Assembly: GCF_012272695.1 (NCBI RefSeq)
Contig: NZ_CP050902.1
Coordinates: 3,348,001 to 3,412,000 of the forward strand
Direction: 5' to 3'
DNA length: 64,000 nucleotides
Source: Nocardioides sp. JQ2195
GTDB taxonomy: Bacteria; Actinomycetota; Actinomycetes; Propionibacteriales; Nocardioidaceae
Both the position numbers and the translations under genes were made by a program. Below the pieces are notes generated by a model. It did no database searches. It saw nothing but the letters and a program-made list of their open reading frames with translations, and was not told the DNA's origin. Position 1 is the first letter of the stretch; the number at the start of each line of letters is the position of its first letter. Of this stretch, positions 1 to 10,294 are shown one piece after another.

Positions 1-1
1 T

Positions 2-244
2 CCGCCCAACGTGCCCTGGCGTGGACGGATGTGGTCGCACCTCGCCTCCGACACCTCGCTCACGGAGCTGCACGAGTTCGCCGCCGCGCTGGGCGTTCCG
101 GCGCGCGGCTTCGACCGCGACCACTACGACATCCCGGCCGAGCACTACGACGCCGCGGTCGCGGCTGGCGCAGTTCCGGTACGCAGCCGCGAGATCGTGG
201 TCCGACTACGAGCCGCCGGGCTGCGCCGCCCCAAGCCTCGCTGA
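2..244 (+). CDS. DUF4031 domain protein, 5' partial
   Basis: An open frame enters from the left edge at base 2, so the start codon is outside the window; 80 residues are visible. The stretches RGRMWSHLASDTS and LGVPARGFDRDHYDIP match my memory of the DUF4031 family, small actinobacterial proteins of about 90 residues with no established function, so only the first dozen or so residues should be missing. The GTG at base 11 falls inside the conserved part and is not taken as the start. The frame ends in a basic tail (LRRPKPR). Nothing in the neighbourhood suggests a role. Confidence 0.75.
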   Translation, partial: PPNVPWRGRMWSHLASDTSLTELHEFAAALGVPARGFDRDHYDIPAEHYDAAVAAGAVPVRSREIVVRLRAAGLRRPKPR

Positions 245-263
245 CCTCGCCCTTGCGTCGTCG

Positions 264-307
264 GCGCCTTGACCCGCCCGACATGGCGCCTTGACCCGCC
301 CGACATG
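264..307. repeat. 22-bp direct repeat, two perfect copies
   Basis: A 22-bp unit beginning gcgccttgacccgcc occurs twice head to tail (264-285 and 286-307), between the DUF4031 stop and the acyl-CoA dehydrogenase start. Each copy carries a TTGACC hexamer resembling a -35 box, so it could be part of a promoter or operator, or simply a slippage duplication. Confidence 0.7.
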
Positions 308-347
308 ATGAAGGAACCACGTCCGGATCCATTGCGAGAGGTGACCG

Positions 348-1514
<1,167 letters not shown>

Positions 1515-1523
1515 GGAGCTGAC

Positions 1524-2666
1524 ATGGACTTCACCCATGACGACGAGCAGCAGGCGCTGCGGGAGGCCGTCCGTGGCCTGGTCGGCAAGAGGTACGCCGA
1601 CTTCGAGAACCGGCGCCGTACGGTCGCCGACGAGCCGGGCTTCGACGAGGACCTGTGGCAGGCACTCGGCGAGATGGGGATCCTCGGGCTCCCCTACGAC
1701 GAGGCGGACGGTGGCTCCGGTGCCGGACCGGCCGAGGTCGGGATCGTGGCCCAGGAGCTGGGTCGGGTGCTGGCGCCCGAGCCGTTCCTGCCCTCCGTGG
1801 TGCTGGCCGGCGGACTGGTCGCGATGACCGCCTCCGACGAGCAGCGTGCCGACGTGATCGGCGCGCTCTCCTCCGGCGAGCGTGTGCTCGCCTTCGCCCA
1901 CACCGAGCCCGGCTCCCGCTGGAGCACGACGGCCGGCGCGGTCACCGCCACCCAGTCCGGTGACGGGTGGATGCTGAGCGGTGTCAAGGAACCTGTGCTC
2001 CACGGCGCCCGTGCCGACCAGCTGGTGGTGAGCGCCGCGCTCCCCGACGGTGGCACCGGGCTCTTCCTGGTCGCCGGTGACGCCTCCGGGCTGACCCGCA
2101 ACGGCTATGCCACGCACGACGGTGGCCGGGCGGCTCGGGTCTCCTTCGAGGACACCCCCGCCACCTCTCTCGGCGAACCCACCGACCGCAGCGCTGAGAT
2201 CGCACTGGTGCTCGACGGCACCCGGATCATCGCCGGCAACCAGGCCGTCGGAGCGATGGAGGTGGCGCTCGAGGCCACCACCGACTACCTGAAGAGCCGC
2301 AAGCAGTTCGGGGTCACCCTCAACACCTTCCAGGCGTTGAACTTCCGGGCCGCCGACATGTATGTCTCGCTCGAGCTCACCACGAGCATCGTGGCCTGGG
2401 CGACCATGGTGCTGGCGGAGGGCAGCCCCGACGAGGTGGCCGATGCCGCCGCTCGGGCATCCCTGCAGGTCAGCCGGGGCGGTCGGCACGTCGGCCAGGA
2501 GGCGATCCAGCTGCACGGGGGCATCGGGATGACCGCCGAGTACGCGATCGGCAGCTACACCAGCCACCTGACCGCGCTGGACCACATGTTCGGCGACGGC
2601 AACCACCATGTCGGCGTGCTCGCCGGCAAGGTCGCGACGTACGACGAGGTCGACCCGCTGGCCTGA
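1524..2666 (+). CDS. acyl-CoA dehydrogenase, second of a pair
   Basis: A 380-residue acyl-CoA dehydrogenase family protein, divergent from the gene just upstream. The central SRKQFGVTLNTFQALNF segment (around residues 258-275) and QEAIQLHGGIGMTAEY (around 326-341) are the family's FAD/ADP-binding and C-terminal helical signatures. A GAGGAG box lies 6 bases before the ATG. The close spacing to its partner supports a two-subunit enzyme in which one subunit carries the catalytic base; which one does cannot be settled without alignment. A hairpin about 15 bases downstream probably ends the transcript. Confidence 0.9.
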   Translation: MDFTHDDEQQALREAVRGLVGKRYADFENRRRTVADEPGFDEDLWQALGEMGILGLPYDEADGGSGAGPAEVGIVAQELGRVLAPEPFLPSVVLAGGLVAMTASDEQRADVIGALSSGERVLAFAHTEPGSRWSTTAGAVTATQSGDGWMLSGVKEPVLHGARADQLVVSAALPDGGTGLFLVAGDASGLTRNGYATHDGGRAARVSFEDTPATSLGEPTDRSAEIALVLDGTRIIAGNQAVGAMEVALEATTDYLKSRKQFGVTLNTFQALNFRAADMYVSLELTTSIVAWATMVLAEGSPDEVADAAARASLQVSRGGRHVGQEAIQLHGGIGMTAEYAIGSYTSHLTALDHMFGDGNHHVGVLAGKVATYDEVDPLA

Positions 2667-2681
2667 CCCGACGCACCCTCA

Positions 2682-2739
2682 CAGGCCGGGACGCCGTCGT
2701 CGTCGTACGCCGGACCCTCGACGCCGGCGTCCCGGCCTG
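2682..2739 (+). terminator. long hairpin after the acyl-CoA dehydrogenase pair
   Basis: A perfect 15-bp inverted repeat (caggccgggacgccg at 2682-2696 and its complement at 2725-2739) with a 28-base loop. No T-run follows, so it is a GC-rich hairpin that may end transcription before the flavoprotein gene. Confidence 0.5.
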
Positions 2740-2852
2740 CGGTGCGTGTGGGTCGAACTGCCCATCCGCCGTCGCACCGATCTGCGCGATTGGCCCGACG
2801 CGGAGCGGGGCCATCCGTTCCTAGCGTGGAGCTCCAACCACTTGGAGGAGCC

Positions 2853-3974
2853 ATGACCACCACGCACATCGAGACCGTCATCATCGGCGCCGGGCAAGCG
2901 GGCCTGGCCACCGGGCACCACCTGCAGCAGCGCCATCGTCCGTTCGTGATCCTCGACGCCGCCGAGCGGGTCGGGGACCAGTGGCGCCGGCAGTGGGACA
3001 CGCTGCGGCTCTACTCCCCCGCGAAGTACGACGGGCTGCCCGGCCTGCCCTTCCCCGCCGACGCCTGGTCGTTCCCGGGCAAGGACCAGGTCGCCGACTA
3101 CCTCGAGTCGTATGCCGCGACCTTCGCGCTGCCGATCCGGTTGACCACCAAGGTGCTGTCGCTCGCGGCGCGGTCCACCGGCGGCTACCTGGTGACGACG
3201 ACCTTGAGCAGCTACACGTGCGACAACGTGGTGGTGGCGACCGGCACCTTCGGCCGCACCCCGCAGGTGCCAGACTTCGCCGACCAGCTCGACCCGACGA
3301 TCCTGCAGCTGCACTCGAGCGAGTACAGGCGCCCCGGGCAGCTGCGGGAGGGGCCGGTGCTGGTCGTGGGGGCCTCGCACTCGGGCACCGACATCGCCTT
3401 CGAGGTCGCACAGTCGCACCCGACGACGCTGGCGGGGCGTGACTGCGGGCAGATCCCGGTCCGGCCCGAGAAGCGGATCTTCCGACTGGCCTTCCCTGTC
3501 CTGGTCTTCGCGTGGCGGCACGTGCTGACCCGACGTACGCCGATGGGTCGCAAGGCGCTGCAGGAGGTCCGCTTCCACGGCGGTCCGATGATCCGGGTGA
3601 AGCGCTCCGACCTGGCTGCTCGGGGTGTCGAGCGACGCACCGAGCGAGTGACCGGTGTGCGTGACGGCCGGCCGGTGGTCGGTGACGAACCGATGGACGT
3701 GACGAACGTGGTCTGGGCGACCGGCTTCCACCAGGTCTTCGACTGGATCCGGCTGCCCGTGATGCAGGACGACGGGTGGCCAGACGAGATGCGCGGCGTC
3801 GTCGAGAAGGCGCCGGGCCTGTTCTTCTGCGGCTTGTCGTTCCAGTATGCGTTCAGCTCGATGGTGCTGCCGGGAGTCGGTCGCGACGCGGCCTTCGTGG
3901 CTGACCAGATCCTCGCCCGATCCCGCCACCCGAAGCGGGCGACCGGCCGGCAGGCCGATTCGGCTGCCGCCTGA
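2853..3974 (+). CDS. flavin-containing monooxygenase-like NAD(P)/FAD protein
   Basis: A 373-residue two-dinucleotide-binding flavoprotein of the CzcO/FMO type. The N-terminal FAD Rossmann motif is VIIGAGQAGLATG (residues 9-21), the NADPH-side motif is VVGASHSGTDIAFE near 170-183, and the late ATGF motif is WATGFHQVF near 290. Such proteins oxygenate soft heteroatoms, do Baeyer-Villiger chemistry or act in metal or lipid redox; the substrate is unknown here. The ATG at 2853 is chosen because GGAGGAG lies 2-8 bases upstream; the frame is open further 5' but with no better start. It is about 373 residues, shorter than classical FMOs (450-550) but typical of this bacterial subgroup. It stands alone. 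Confidence 0.85.
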   Translation: MTTTHIETVIIGAGQAGLATGHHLQQRHRPFVILDAAERVGDQWRRQWDTLRLYSPAKYDGLPGLPFPADAWSFPGKDQVADYLESYAATFALPIRLTTKVLSLAARSTGGYLVTTTLSSYTCDNVVVATGTFGRTPQVPDFADQLDPTILQLHSSEYRRPGQLREGPVLVVGASHSGTDIAFEVAQSHPTTLAGRDCGQIPVRPEKRIFRLAFPVLVFAWRHVLTRRTPMGRKALQEVRFHGGPMIRVKRSDLAARGVERRTERVTGVRDGRPVVGDEPMDVTNVVWATGFHQVFDWIRLPVMQDDGWPDEMRGVVEKAPGLFFCGLSFQYAFSSMVLPGVGRDAAFVADQILARSRHPKRATGRQADSAAA

Positions 3975-4237
3975 AGCGCTCCCTGGTCGAGCAGGGACGA
4001 GGAACGAGCCCGTCCAGCACCACTCCGACGGTGCGGGCGTGGCTCGGGCCCGGTGCGGGCCCGGTGCGGGCGTGGCGGCACGGCGTTGGCGGCACGCGGG
4101 CGGCACGGCGTGGCAGTGGGCCCAGTCACCGGGGTCCTGGTGCGGATGGTCCCTGGTGTGGGCCTGCTGTCGTGGTGCTGCGTGTTCGGCCGGTGCTTCT
4201 TGTCGGGTTCCCGAACCGCCTCGGTTTCGCGGGCGGT
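3975..4237. other. GC-rich low-complexity intergenic stretch
   Basis: Between convergent genes. Bases 4031-4113 carry reiterated gtgcgggc, cgggcccg and ggcggcacg words. No gene, clear hairpin terminator or RNA is visible. Confidence 0.6.
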
Positions 4238-5623
4238 TCAGGGATTGTCGGTGAGCTCGATGGTCCCGGTGTCGGTGACCAACCAGCTCCGGCCGTGCTG
4301 GTTGGTCCAGGTATAGGTGCCGTCCCGGTTGCGTTGGTAGCGCCACCCGCCGTGCGTCTTCAACACGTGGTGCCCACGGCACAACGGGGCCAGGTTGTCC
4401 GGGTTGGTCTGCCCGGGTGGTCCGGTGTCGTCGAACGCGACGATGTGGTCCAGGTCGCACGAGGTCGATGCCCGGGCGCAGTAGGGATGCACGCAGTGCG
4501 GGTCCCGGGCAACCACCTGCTCCCGCATCGCCGTCGGTGGGTCATGCGCATCGACCGCCCAGGTGCGGGTGGTGTCGATGACCGGGGTCACCCGGGCATC
4601 GGCACCGAGCTGCTTGAGGTACCCGCCGATCAGGGTGGTGGTCGCCGGACCGAACAGGTTCGTCGCCACCACCCCGGCTGCACCCGGTGGCACGGTGGCA
4701 GTGCCGGCGCACAGGGTGGCCAGGTCCGCCAACGACAGGTGCACGAACAACCGGGCCTTCAGGTACGACCTGCGCCGGGCCACGGCCTTGCCCGTGTCGG
4801 GGTGGACGGGCGGGTCCTGGTCGAGGAGGCCGAGCAGGTCCAAGGTGGCCTGACGGTCCGCGATCACCGCCAAGGCCTTGGCCTTGCGCTGCCCCAGGCT
4901 GTCGCCGTCGCCCAACCGGCCCAACGTGGTGGCCTCGTCGCAGACCAGGTCGTGGAACTTCGCCAGGTCCAACGAGGACCCGATGGCCTCCAGGGTGCTG
5001 GTGCCCTCCGCACCGGCCTCGTGGTCGACGGTGACGTCCCAGTCATCTCGGCCCCGCAGGCCGTTGCCGTCCTCCAGCCTGTCGGGGTGGAACTTCGCCA
5101 CCCCGTGCTTGACGGCCTTCGCCATCGCGGCACAGGAGTACCGCCCGGTCTCGTGGAGGAAGGCGTCGATCCAGCGGGCGCACGCCAGGGACAGGTCGTG
5201 GGTGTCCTCCGCCAACCGCAGCGCCTTCCACGACTCCAGCTCCAACCCCTCGACCCTCGCGTGGGTGCGGGGCAGGCGGTGGTGCAGGTCGAGGGTGTTG
5301 GCCAGGAACTGCTGCGCCGCGGCACGAGAGACACCACACGCAGCGGCCCAGTCCTCGACCACGAACCGGGCCACCAACGGGGTCCCCTCCCCGCCCAGGG
5401 TGGCGTCGTAGTCACCCGCCATCCCCGGCAGCCCGTCACCCCACGTGGCCGGGTCGATCCCCGGCCCGGCAGGGTTCGTCACGCAGAGCTGGTAGGCCAG
5501 CCGCAGCTTGCGCCGCCCCGCCCGCCACTCCGCATGACGAGCATCCGTCACGAGGTCGAGCAGCGCCTCACCACCGAGGTCACTGACCTCGAACGGGTGG
5601 AGTGCCGCATCAACTTCCAACAT
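4238..5623 (-). CDS. 13E12-repeat (DUF222) HNH endonuclease-signature protein
   Basis: A 461-residue protein of the 13E12 repeat family: a long N-terminal DUF222 region followed by a C-terminal HNH module. The HNH core is CVHPYCARASTSCDLDHIV, then the LAPLCRGHHVLKTHGGW segment, which supplies the second Cys pair side and the final His. These genes are multicopy in Nocardioides and mycobacteria; a nuclease or mobile role is assumed in the literature but is unproven. I take the ATG at 5623 (MLEVDAALHPF); the frame stays open to 5674, but those extra 17 residues do not look conserved. Unlike the HNH proteins of group II introns it has no reverse transcriptase neighbour. Confidence 0.82.
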   Translation of the reverse strand: MLEVDAALHPFEVSDLGGEALLDLVTDARHAEWRAGRRKLRLAYQLCVTNPAGPGIDPATWGDGLPGMAGDYDATLGGEGTPLVARFVVEDWAAACGVSRAAAQQFLANTLDLHHRLPRTHARVEGLELESWKALRLAEDTHDLSLACARWIDAFLHETGRYSCAAMAKAVKHGVAKFHPDRLEDGNGLRGRDDWDVTVDHEAGAEGTSTLEAIGSSLDLAKFHDLVCDEATTLGRLGDGDSLGQRKAKALAVIADRQATLDLLGLLDQDPPVHPDTGKAVARRRSYLKARLFVHLSLADLATLCAGTATVPPGAAGVVATNLFGPATTTLIGGYLKQLGADARVTPVIDTTRTWAVDAHDPPTAMREQVVARDPHCVHPYCARASTSCDLDHIVAFDDTGPPGQTNPDNLAPLCRGHHVLKTHGGWRYQRNRDGTYTWTNQHGRSWLVTDTGTIELTDNP

Positions 5624-5818
5624 GAGCTCAGTCAAGCAGGCGCCACCGACAGCCGACCCCCGAGAACAGCCCATTTCGGGGGTCTGGGGAAAACCACTTC
5701 CAGAATCTTTTCCGGGCCAGAGTGCACGGTCAGTCCAGGAGTGACCTCGGCCCGGGCAGGGCGTTCGTGGTACCCCACGAGGCCGTGACCGCCGTATCCT
5801 CGGTGCAGGAGGTCAGTG

Positions 5819-7453
5819 ATGGGCGTCGTCGATGACTTGGTGCGCGCTCGGGAGACGTTCGAACGCGGTGACTGGCTCGCCGCCTTCGAGGCCTGGACCA
5901 GCCACGACCTCGCCACGCTGGCCTGCGACGACCTCGACGAGCTGGCCACGGCTGCCTTCCTGTTGGGGCGTCGCAGGGTAACCGTCGATGCCCTGCAGCG
6001 GGCCTTCACGCTCCACGTCGAATCCGGTCAGACGGCCGCAGCCGTGCGCACGGCCTTCCGGTTGTGCATGACCTTCGACACCAGCGGTGAGCAGACCGTG
6101 GGCGCGGGGTGGTCCGCGCGGGCACGCCGCATGCTGGCCGACCTCGACGAGGACGTCGTGGAGCGGGGGTACGTCACCTACCTGCAGATGCACCAGCGGC
6201 TCGCCGTGGGCGACTTCGCCGGCGCCGCCAGTCTGGCAGAGGCGGTCGTGGACATCGGTCGTCGACATGCGGATCCCGACCTGACCGCGATCGGGCTGGC
6301 GTCGAAGGGCCGTCTCCTGTTGTACGCCGGGCAGGTCCCGGAAGGACTCGCCCACTTCGACGAGGCGATGGTCGGGGTGGCCGCCGGCGAGGTCTCCCCG
6401 ATCTTCGCCGGCAGCGTCTTCTGCGTGATGATCGAGGGCTGCCAGGAGGTCTCCGACCTGGGCCGGGCCTCGGCCTGGACCACCGCCCTCAGTCGCTGGT
6501 GCACGACTCAACCGGGGCTGGTCGCGTTCACCGGCCAGTGCGCCGTGCACCGCGGCCAGATCATGCGCCTGCACGGCAAGTTCGCCCTCGCCGTCGAGGA
6601 GTTCGACGCCGCGATCGAGCGGTACGTCGCCGCGGGCACCGTGGAGGCTGCCGGCCTGGCCCTGGCCGAACGCGGTGACGTCCTCCAGGTCCTGGGTGAC
6701 CTGGACGGGGCCGAGTCGAGCTATGACCGAGCCGCCGAGCACGGCTACGAGGCACAGCCGGGGCTGGCCCTCCTGTGGCTGGCCAAGGGCCGGATCACCA
6801 CCGCGGTCGCGGTGATCAGGCGGGTGCTGGCCGAGGCTGGCGACCCGGTGCACCGGTGCCGGGTCCTGCCGGCAGCCGTGGAGGTCCTGCTCGCAGGTGG
6901 ACCTGATGGCCTCGCGGAAGCCCGCACCTCGGCCGCTGAGCTGGAGGCCATCGCGGCAACCTTCGGCTGCGACGCGTTGACGGCCATGGCCGCGCACTCA
7001 CGCGGTCGTGTCGAGCTCGCCGACGGGGACGCGTCGGGCGCCCTTCCCTACCTGCGCAAGGCCACGTCGTTGTGGGCCGGGATGGACGCGGTGCACGAGG
7101 TCGCCCGTGTGCGCGTCGACGTGGGCCAGGCCCTGCGGATGATGGGTGACACCGAGTCGGCAGAGCGTGAGCTCAGCCGTGCCCGGCGTACGCTCCGGGA
7201 CCTCGGGGCGGTGCTCGCGGCGGAGTCGGTGGGCCGGATGCTCCGTCCCGAGGGCCCACCGGACGGCCTGACCGCCCGGGAGGTCGAGGTGCTGCGCCTG
7301 GTCTCCGCGGGTCACAGCAACGCGCAGATCGCCGCCGACCTGGTGCTCAGCGAGAAGACGGTCGCGCGACACCTGAGCAACATCTTCACCAAGCTCGACG
7401 TGGGCTCACGCACCGCCGCCGCGGCGTACGCCTTCGAGCACCACCTCGTCTGA
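5819..7453 (+). CDS. LuxR-family regulator with TPR-like helical domain
   Basis: A 544-residue regulator. The last 65 residues form a LuxR/NarL helix-turn-helix (LTAREVEVLRLVSAGHSNAQI, then VARHLSNIFTKLDVGSRTAA). The preceding 450 residues are alpha-helical with recurrent A/E/L-rich 34-36-residue units, resembling the TPR part of MalT/LAL regulators, but there is no Walker A ATPase domain at the N-terminus. The ATG at 5819 sits 6 bases after AGGAGG; the in-frame GTG three bases earlier would be too close to that box. The protein probably senses a signal through the TPR domain; its targets are unknown. It lies alone between the 13E12 gene and a convergent lipoprotein gene. Confidence 0.85.
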   Translation: MGVVDDLVRARETFERGDWLAAFEAWTSHDLATLACDDLDELATAAFLLGRRRVTVDALQRAFTLHVESGQTAAAVRTAFRLCMTFDTSGEQTVGAGWSARARRMLADLDEDVVERGYVTYLQMHQRLAVGDFAGAASLAEAVVDIGRRHADPDLTAIGLASKGRLLLYAGQVPEGLAHFDEAMVGVAAGEVSPIFAGSVFCVMIEGCQEVSDLGRASAWTTALSRWCTTQPGLVAFTGQCAVHRGQIMRLHGKFALAVEEFDAAIERYVAAGTVEAAGLALAERGDVLQVLGDLDGAESSYDRAAEHGYEAQPGLALLWLAKGRITTAVAVIRRVLAEAGDPVHRCRVLPAAVEVLLAGGPDGLAEARTSAAELEAIAATFGCDALTAMAAHSRGRVELADGDASGALPYLRKATSLWAGMDAVHEVARVRVDVGQALRMMGDTESAERELSRARRTLRDLGAVLAAESVGRMLRPEGPPDGLTAREVEVLRLVSAGHSNAQIAADLVLSEKTVARHLSNIFTKLDVGSRTAAAAYAFEHHLV

Positions 7454-7464
7454 CCCGATCTGCG

Positions 7465-7518
7465 CGCCGGGAGGAGCGCGCCGGGAGCAGCGCACCGGGA
7501 GGAGCGGGCCGGGAGGAG
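7465..7518. repeat. 14-bp tandem repeat, about four copies
   Basis: Four near-identical 14-bp units (type cgccgggaggagcg) fill the gap between the LuxR stop and the convergent lipoprotein stop at 7519. Each copy contains a GGGAGGAG core. Probably slippage-generated; see the similar 14-bp arrays at 13604 and 27084. Confidence 0.75.
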
Positions 7519-8082
7519 TCAGTCCTCGGACTGCTTCCTGACCGGGACCAGCTCGAGGTTGCGCACCCGCCACGTCTTGCCGTGGCGGACCAGGTCGAAG
7601 CGGATCGGGGAGGTTCCGCCCCGGATCTCCTGCACGTCGTCCTTCCCGCGCCGGATCTTCACCGGGTAGCGCATCACGAAGAACTTCACCCTCGCGGTCC
7701 TCGCCCGCTTGTCGATGCCGACCTCCATCGGCACCGTGTCGACGCCGAGTGTCTTGACCTGGGCCTTGTCGCGATGGGCGTCCTCGACGGCGGCGAACAA
7801 CGTCTGGCAGGGCGCACAGTCCGGCGAGCTCAGGCCCCGCACCAGCTTCGTGCTCCCCGACTCCAGGCCCCAGTTGTAGGCATCGACCCAGTAGCCGACG
7901 AAGAACTTGGCTCCCGACTCGGTCAGGCTGAGCTTCTTCGGGATGTCCGGAGGGCCACCGACCTCGGGGACGTCGACCTTGGCGTCGATCGGGAGGCCCT
8001 GCGGCGGCGGGTCGTCGGAGCACGACCCCAGGCCACCGATCAGCAGGGCGCAGACCAGCACGACTCCGGCTCGGCGGTGCAC
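7519..8082 (-). CDS. DUF6318-like secreted lipoprotein
   Basis: A 187-residue predicted lipoprotein. The N-terminus has a short basic head, a hydrophobic core and a lipobox ending at Cys21 (GGLGSC). The rest resembles the actinobacterial DUF6318 family: SLTESGAKFFVGYWVDAYNW followed by a Cys pair (CAPC) and a beta-rich C-terminus ending in a KTWRVRNLE strand. The function of this family is unknown; it sits on the outer face of the membrane. The GTG start at 8082 has a GAGAGG box 9 bases upstream. A second member of the same family occurs at 23172-23729. Confidence 0.72.
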   Translation of the reverse strand: MHRRAGVVLVCALLIGGLGSCSDDPPPQGLPIDAKVDVPEVGGPPDIPKKLSLTESGAKFFVGYWVDAYNWGLESGSTKLVRGLSSPDCAPCQTLFAAVEDAHRDKAQVKTLGVDTVPMEVGIDKRARTARVKFFVMRYPVKIRRGKDDVQEIRGGTSPIRFDLVRHGKTWRVRNLELVPVRKQSED

Positions 8083-8117
8083 GAATCGGTTCCTCTCGTC
8101 GCAACAGAAAATGACGT

Positions 8118-8145
8118 CGCCGGGGTCAACGAATCGACCCCGGCG
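8118..8145 (-). terminator. hairpin terminator of the symporter operon
   Basis: A 10-bp perfect stem (cgccggggtc and its complement) with an 8-base loop, followed on the minus strand by a short T-rich stretch. It lies just beyond the symporter stop codon. Confidence 0.65.
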
Positions 8146-8173
8146 AAGACACGCTCTCAGCAGATCGGACGCG

Positions 8174-9868
8174 TCACTCCCCCTCGGGGGTCAACGGCGC
8201 CGAGCCGTGGGCCAGGTCCTTGGCGACCCGCGGGTCGTCGGCATCGGCCTGGTAGTCGTACGCCGTCGTCTCGTCGACGCCGTTGTCGACCTTGCCGGCC
8301 CGCAGCGCCAGGGTGAGGACGGCACTGATCACGATGTTGATCACGAAGGCGGTCAGCGCGATGTAGCCCATCTCGCCGATCATCGGGATCATGTCGAGCG
8401 AGCCGCCGAAGTGCTTGCCGGTGACCGGGTTGACCACCTGGTAGGCCTGGACCGTGCCGTAGACCATGCCCACGGCCCAGCCCACCAACAGTCCCCACTT
8501 GTGGAACCACCGGGTGTAGAGGCTGAACACGACGGCCGGGAAGGTCTGCAGGATCCAGATCCCGCCGAGCAGCTGGAAGTTGATCGCGTTCTGCTTGTCG
8601 AGGGTGAAGACGAAGACCAGCGCGAACGCCTTGACCACCAGCGACATCAGCTTGGAGACCTTCGCCTCCTGCTTCGGGCTGGCCTGCGGGTTGATCCACT
8701 CCTTGTAGATGTTGCGGGTGAACGTGTTGGCCGCCGCGATCGACATGATCGCCGCCGGCACCAGGGCACCGATCGCGATCGCCGCGAACGCCACGCCCGC
8801 GAACCACGCGGGGAAGGCGTCCTCGAACAGCTGCGGGATCACCAGCTGGGCGTTCGGCTCGCCGTCGAGGCCCACCGGGTTGGTGCCGGCCGCGATGGCC
8901 ACCCAGCCGAGCAGTGCCAGCAGGCCGAGCACGAAGGAGTACGCCGGCAGGATCGACGCGTTGCGACGGATCGTGTTGCGGCTGCTCGAGGAGAGCGACG
9001 CGGTGATCGAGTGCGGGTACATGAACAGGGCGAGCGCGGAGCCGAGGCCCAGCGTCGCGTAGGCCCACATCTGGCCGTCGCCGGGCACGAACGCGCCCTG
9101 CGGCTTGCCGGTGACCTCGTTGGTGGTCGCCATCTTGTCGGAGGCGGCACCGAAGATGTGGTCCCAGCCGCCGAACTTCGTCGGCAGGTAGATGATCGCC
9201 ACGATGATCACCAGATAGATCAGTGCGTCCTTGACGAAGGCGATCACGGCCGGCGCGCGCAGCCCCGACGTGTAGGTGTAGGCAGCCAGGATCACGAAGG
9301 CCACCAGCAACGGCGCGTCGGCGGCGAGCCAGTTGTCGCTGCCGCCCACCCCGGCCACCTCGAGCACCGCCTGGATGCCGATCAGCTGGAGCGCGATGTA
9401 GGGCATCGTGGCCAGGAAGCCGGTCACCGCGATGGCCAGGGACAGCTCGCGCGAGCCGTAGCGTCCCTTCACGAAGTCGGCCGACGTGACGTAGCCGTGG
9501 CGGTGGCTGACCGACCACAGCCGCGCCATGAAGACGAAGATGATCGGGTAGAGCACGATCGTGTAGGGCACCGCGAAGAAACCGGCCACCGAGCCGGTGG
9601 CGAACATCGCCGCCGGCACCGCGACGAACGTGTACGCCGTGTAGAGGTCGCCGCCCAGCAGGAACCAGGTCACCCAGGTGCCGAAGCGTCGACCGCCCAG
9701 CCCCCACTCGTCGAGGGAGTCGAGGTTGTCACCCCGCATGAACCGGGCCGCGCTGAAGCCGAGCACGGTCACGACGAGGAACAGGATGATCAGCACCGTC
9801 AACGCGGTGCCGTTGACGCCGGTGTCGGTCGCCATCACGGTCACCTGGGGAGTCACCGCGGCGCTCAT
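8174..9868 (-). CDS. sodium:solute symporter, monocarboxylate uptake (MctP-like)
   Basis: A 564-residue polytopic membrane protein of the sodium:solute symporter family with about 13 hydrophobic segments. Diagnostic stretches are FLLGGDLYTAYTFVAVPAAM near residue 70, SADFVKGRYGSRELSL near 120 and the long GxxxPxx-type helix around ALVPAAIMSIAAANTFTRNI. This subgroup takes up acetate, pyruvate, lactate or propionate in actinobacteria and rhizobia. The start ATG at 9868 overlaps the stop of the DUF3311 gene by 4 bases (ATGA), a pairing that is the rule for this transporter type. The closeness of pta-ackA fits an acetate-related role, but the substrate is inferred. Confidence 0.88.
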   Translation of the reverse strand: MSAAVTPQVTVMATDTGVNGTALTVLIILFLVVTVLGFSAARFMRGDNLDSLDEWGLGGRRFGTWVTWFLLGGDLYTAYTFVAVPAAMFATGSVAGFFAVPYTIVLYPIIFVFMARLWSVSHRHGYVTSADFVKGRYGSRELSLAIAVTGFLATMPYIALQLIGIQAVLEVAGVGGSDNWLAADAPLLVAFVILAAYTYTSGLRAPAVIAFVKDALIYLVIIVAIIYLPTKFGGWDHIFGAASDKMATTNEVTGKPQGAFVPGDGQMWAYATLGLGSALALFMYPHSITASLSSSSRNTIRRNASILPAYSFVLGLLALLGWVAIAAGTNPVGLDGEPNAQLVIPQLFEDAFPAWFAGVAFAAIAIGALVPAAIMSIAAANTFTRNIYKEWINPQASPKQEAKVSKLMSLVVKAFALVFVFTLDKQNAINFQLLGGIWILQTFPAVVFSLYTRWFHKWGLLVGWAVGMVYGTVQAYQVVNPVTGKHFGGSLDMIPMIGEMGYIALTAFVINIVISAVLTLALRAGKVDNGVDETTAYDYQADADDPRVAKDLAHGSAPLTPEGE

Positions 9869-10155
9869 GCGTCACCCCTGTGGGTGGCCTTGCGCTTGCC
9901 GTTTCCGTCCAGGCCACGCGAGGCGAGCACGAGGCGGTGCGCGGAGTAGGTCATCGCCGAGCACAGGAAGACCCACATGAACTGGTACCAGAAGAAGAAG
10001 GGGATGTTCCAGAGACGAGGTTCGACCTTCGCATAACTGCCCACCCACATCAGGGCGACAATCGGAATCAGGAGGAGAACTCCTGCCGCGACCAGCATGT
10101 ACTTGTTGGCGGGAACGACGTCGCGCGTCGGTCCGCTCTCGGAGCCAGTTGACAT
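9865..10155 (-). CDS. DUF3311 small membrane partner of the symporter
   Basis: A 96-residue protein with two hydrophobic segments (YMLVAAGVLLLIPIVALMWV and FFFWYQFMWVFLCSAMTYSA). DUF3311 proteins are encoded just upstream of solute:sodium symporters and are thought to be accessory subunits. The start is placed at the ATG at 10155 (MSTGSESGPT) rather than the upstream in-frame codon at 10194, because the added residues are polar and unlike the family. Its stop overlaps the symporter start. Confidence 0.82.
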   Translation of the reverse strand: MSTGSESGPTRDVVPANKYMLVAAGVLLLIPIVALMWVGSYAKVEPRLWNIPFFFWYQFMWVFLCSAMTYSAHRLVLASRGLDGNGKRKATHRGDA

Positions 10156-10294
10156 GTGACGGAACTTACTCCGATCAGCGTCTCTGCGTAACAACCCACG
10201 CGGTCGGGTGTCGGCGAGCGGTAGGTCGCACGGGACGAGCGGTCGAGCCCGAGACGGGGATCCGGAGCATGCTCGGGGCGCCTAGTGTTGCCGC

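Noticed and set aside
4031..5788. 585-codon plus-strand frame over the 13E12 gene
   Set aside because: Gly/Arg/Val-rich shadow of the HNH protein; no motif.
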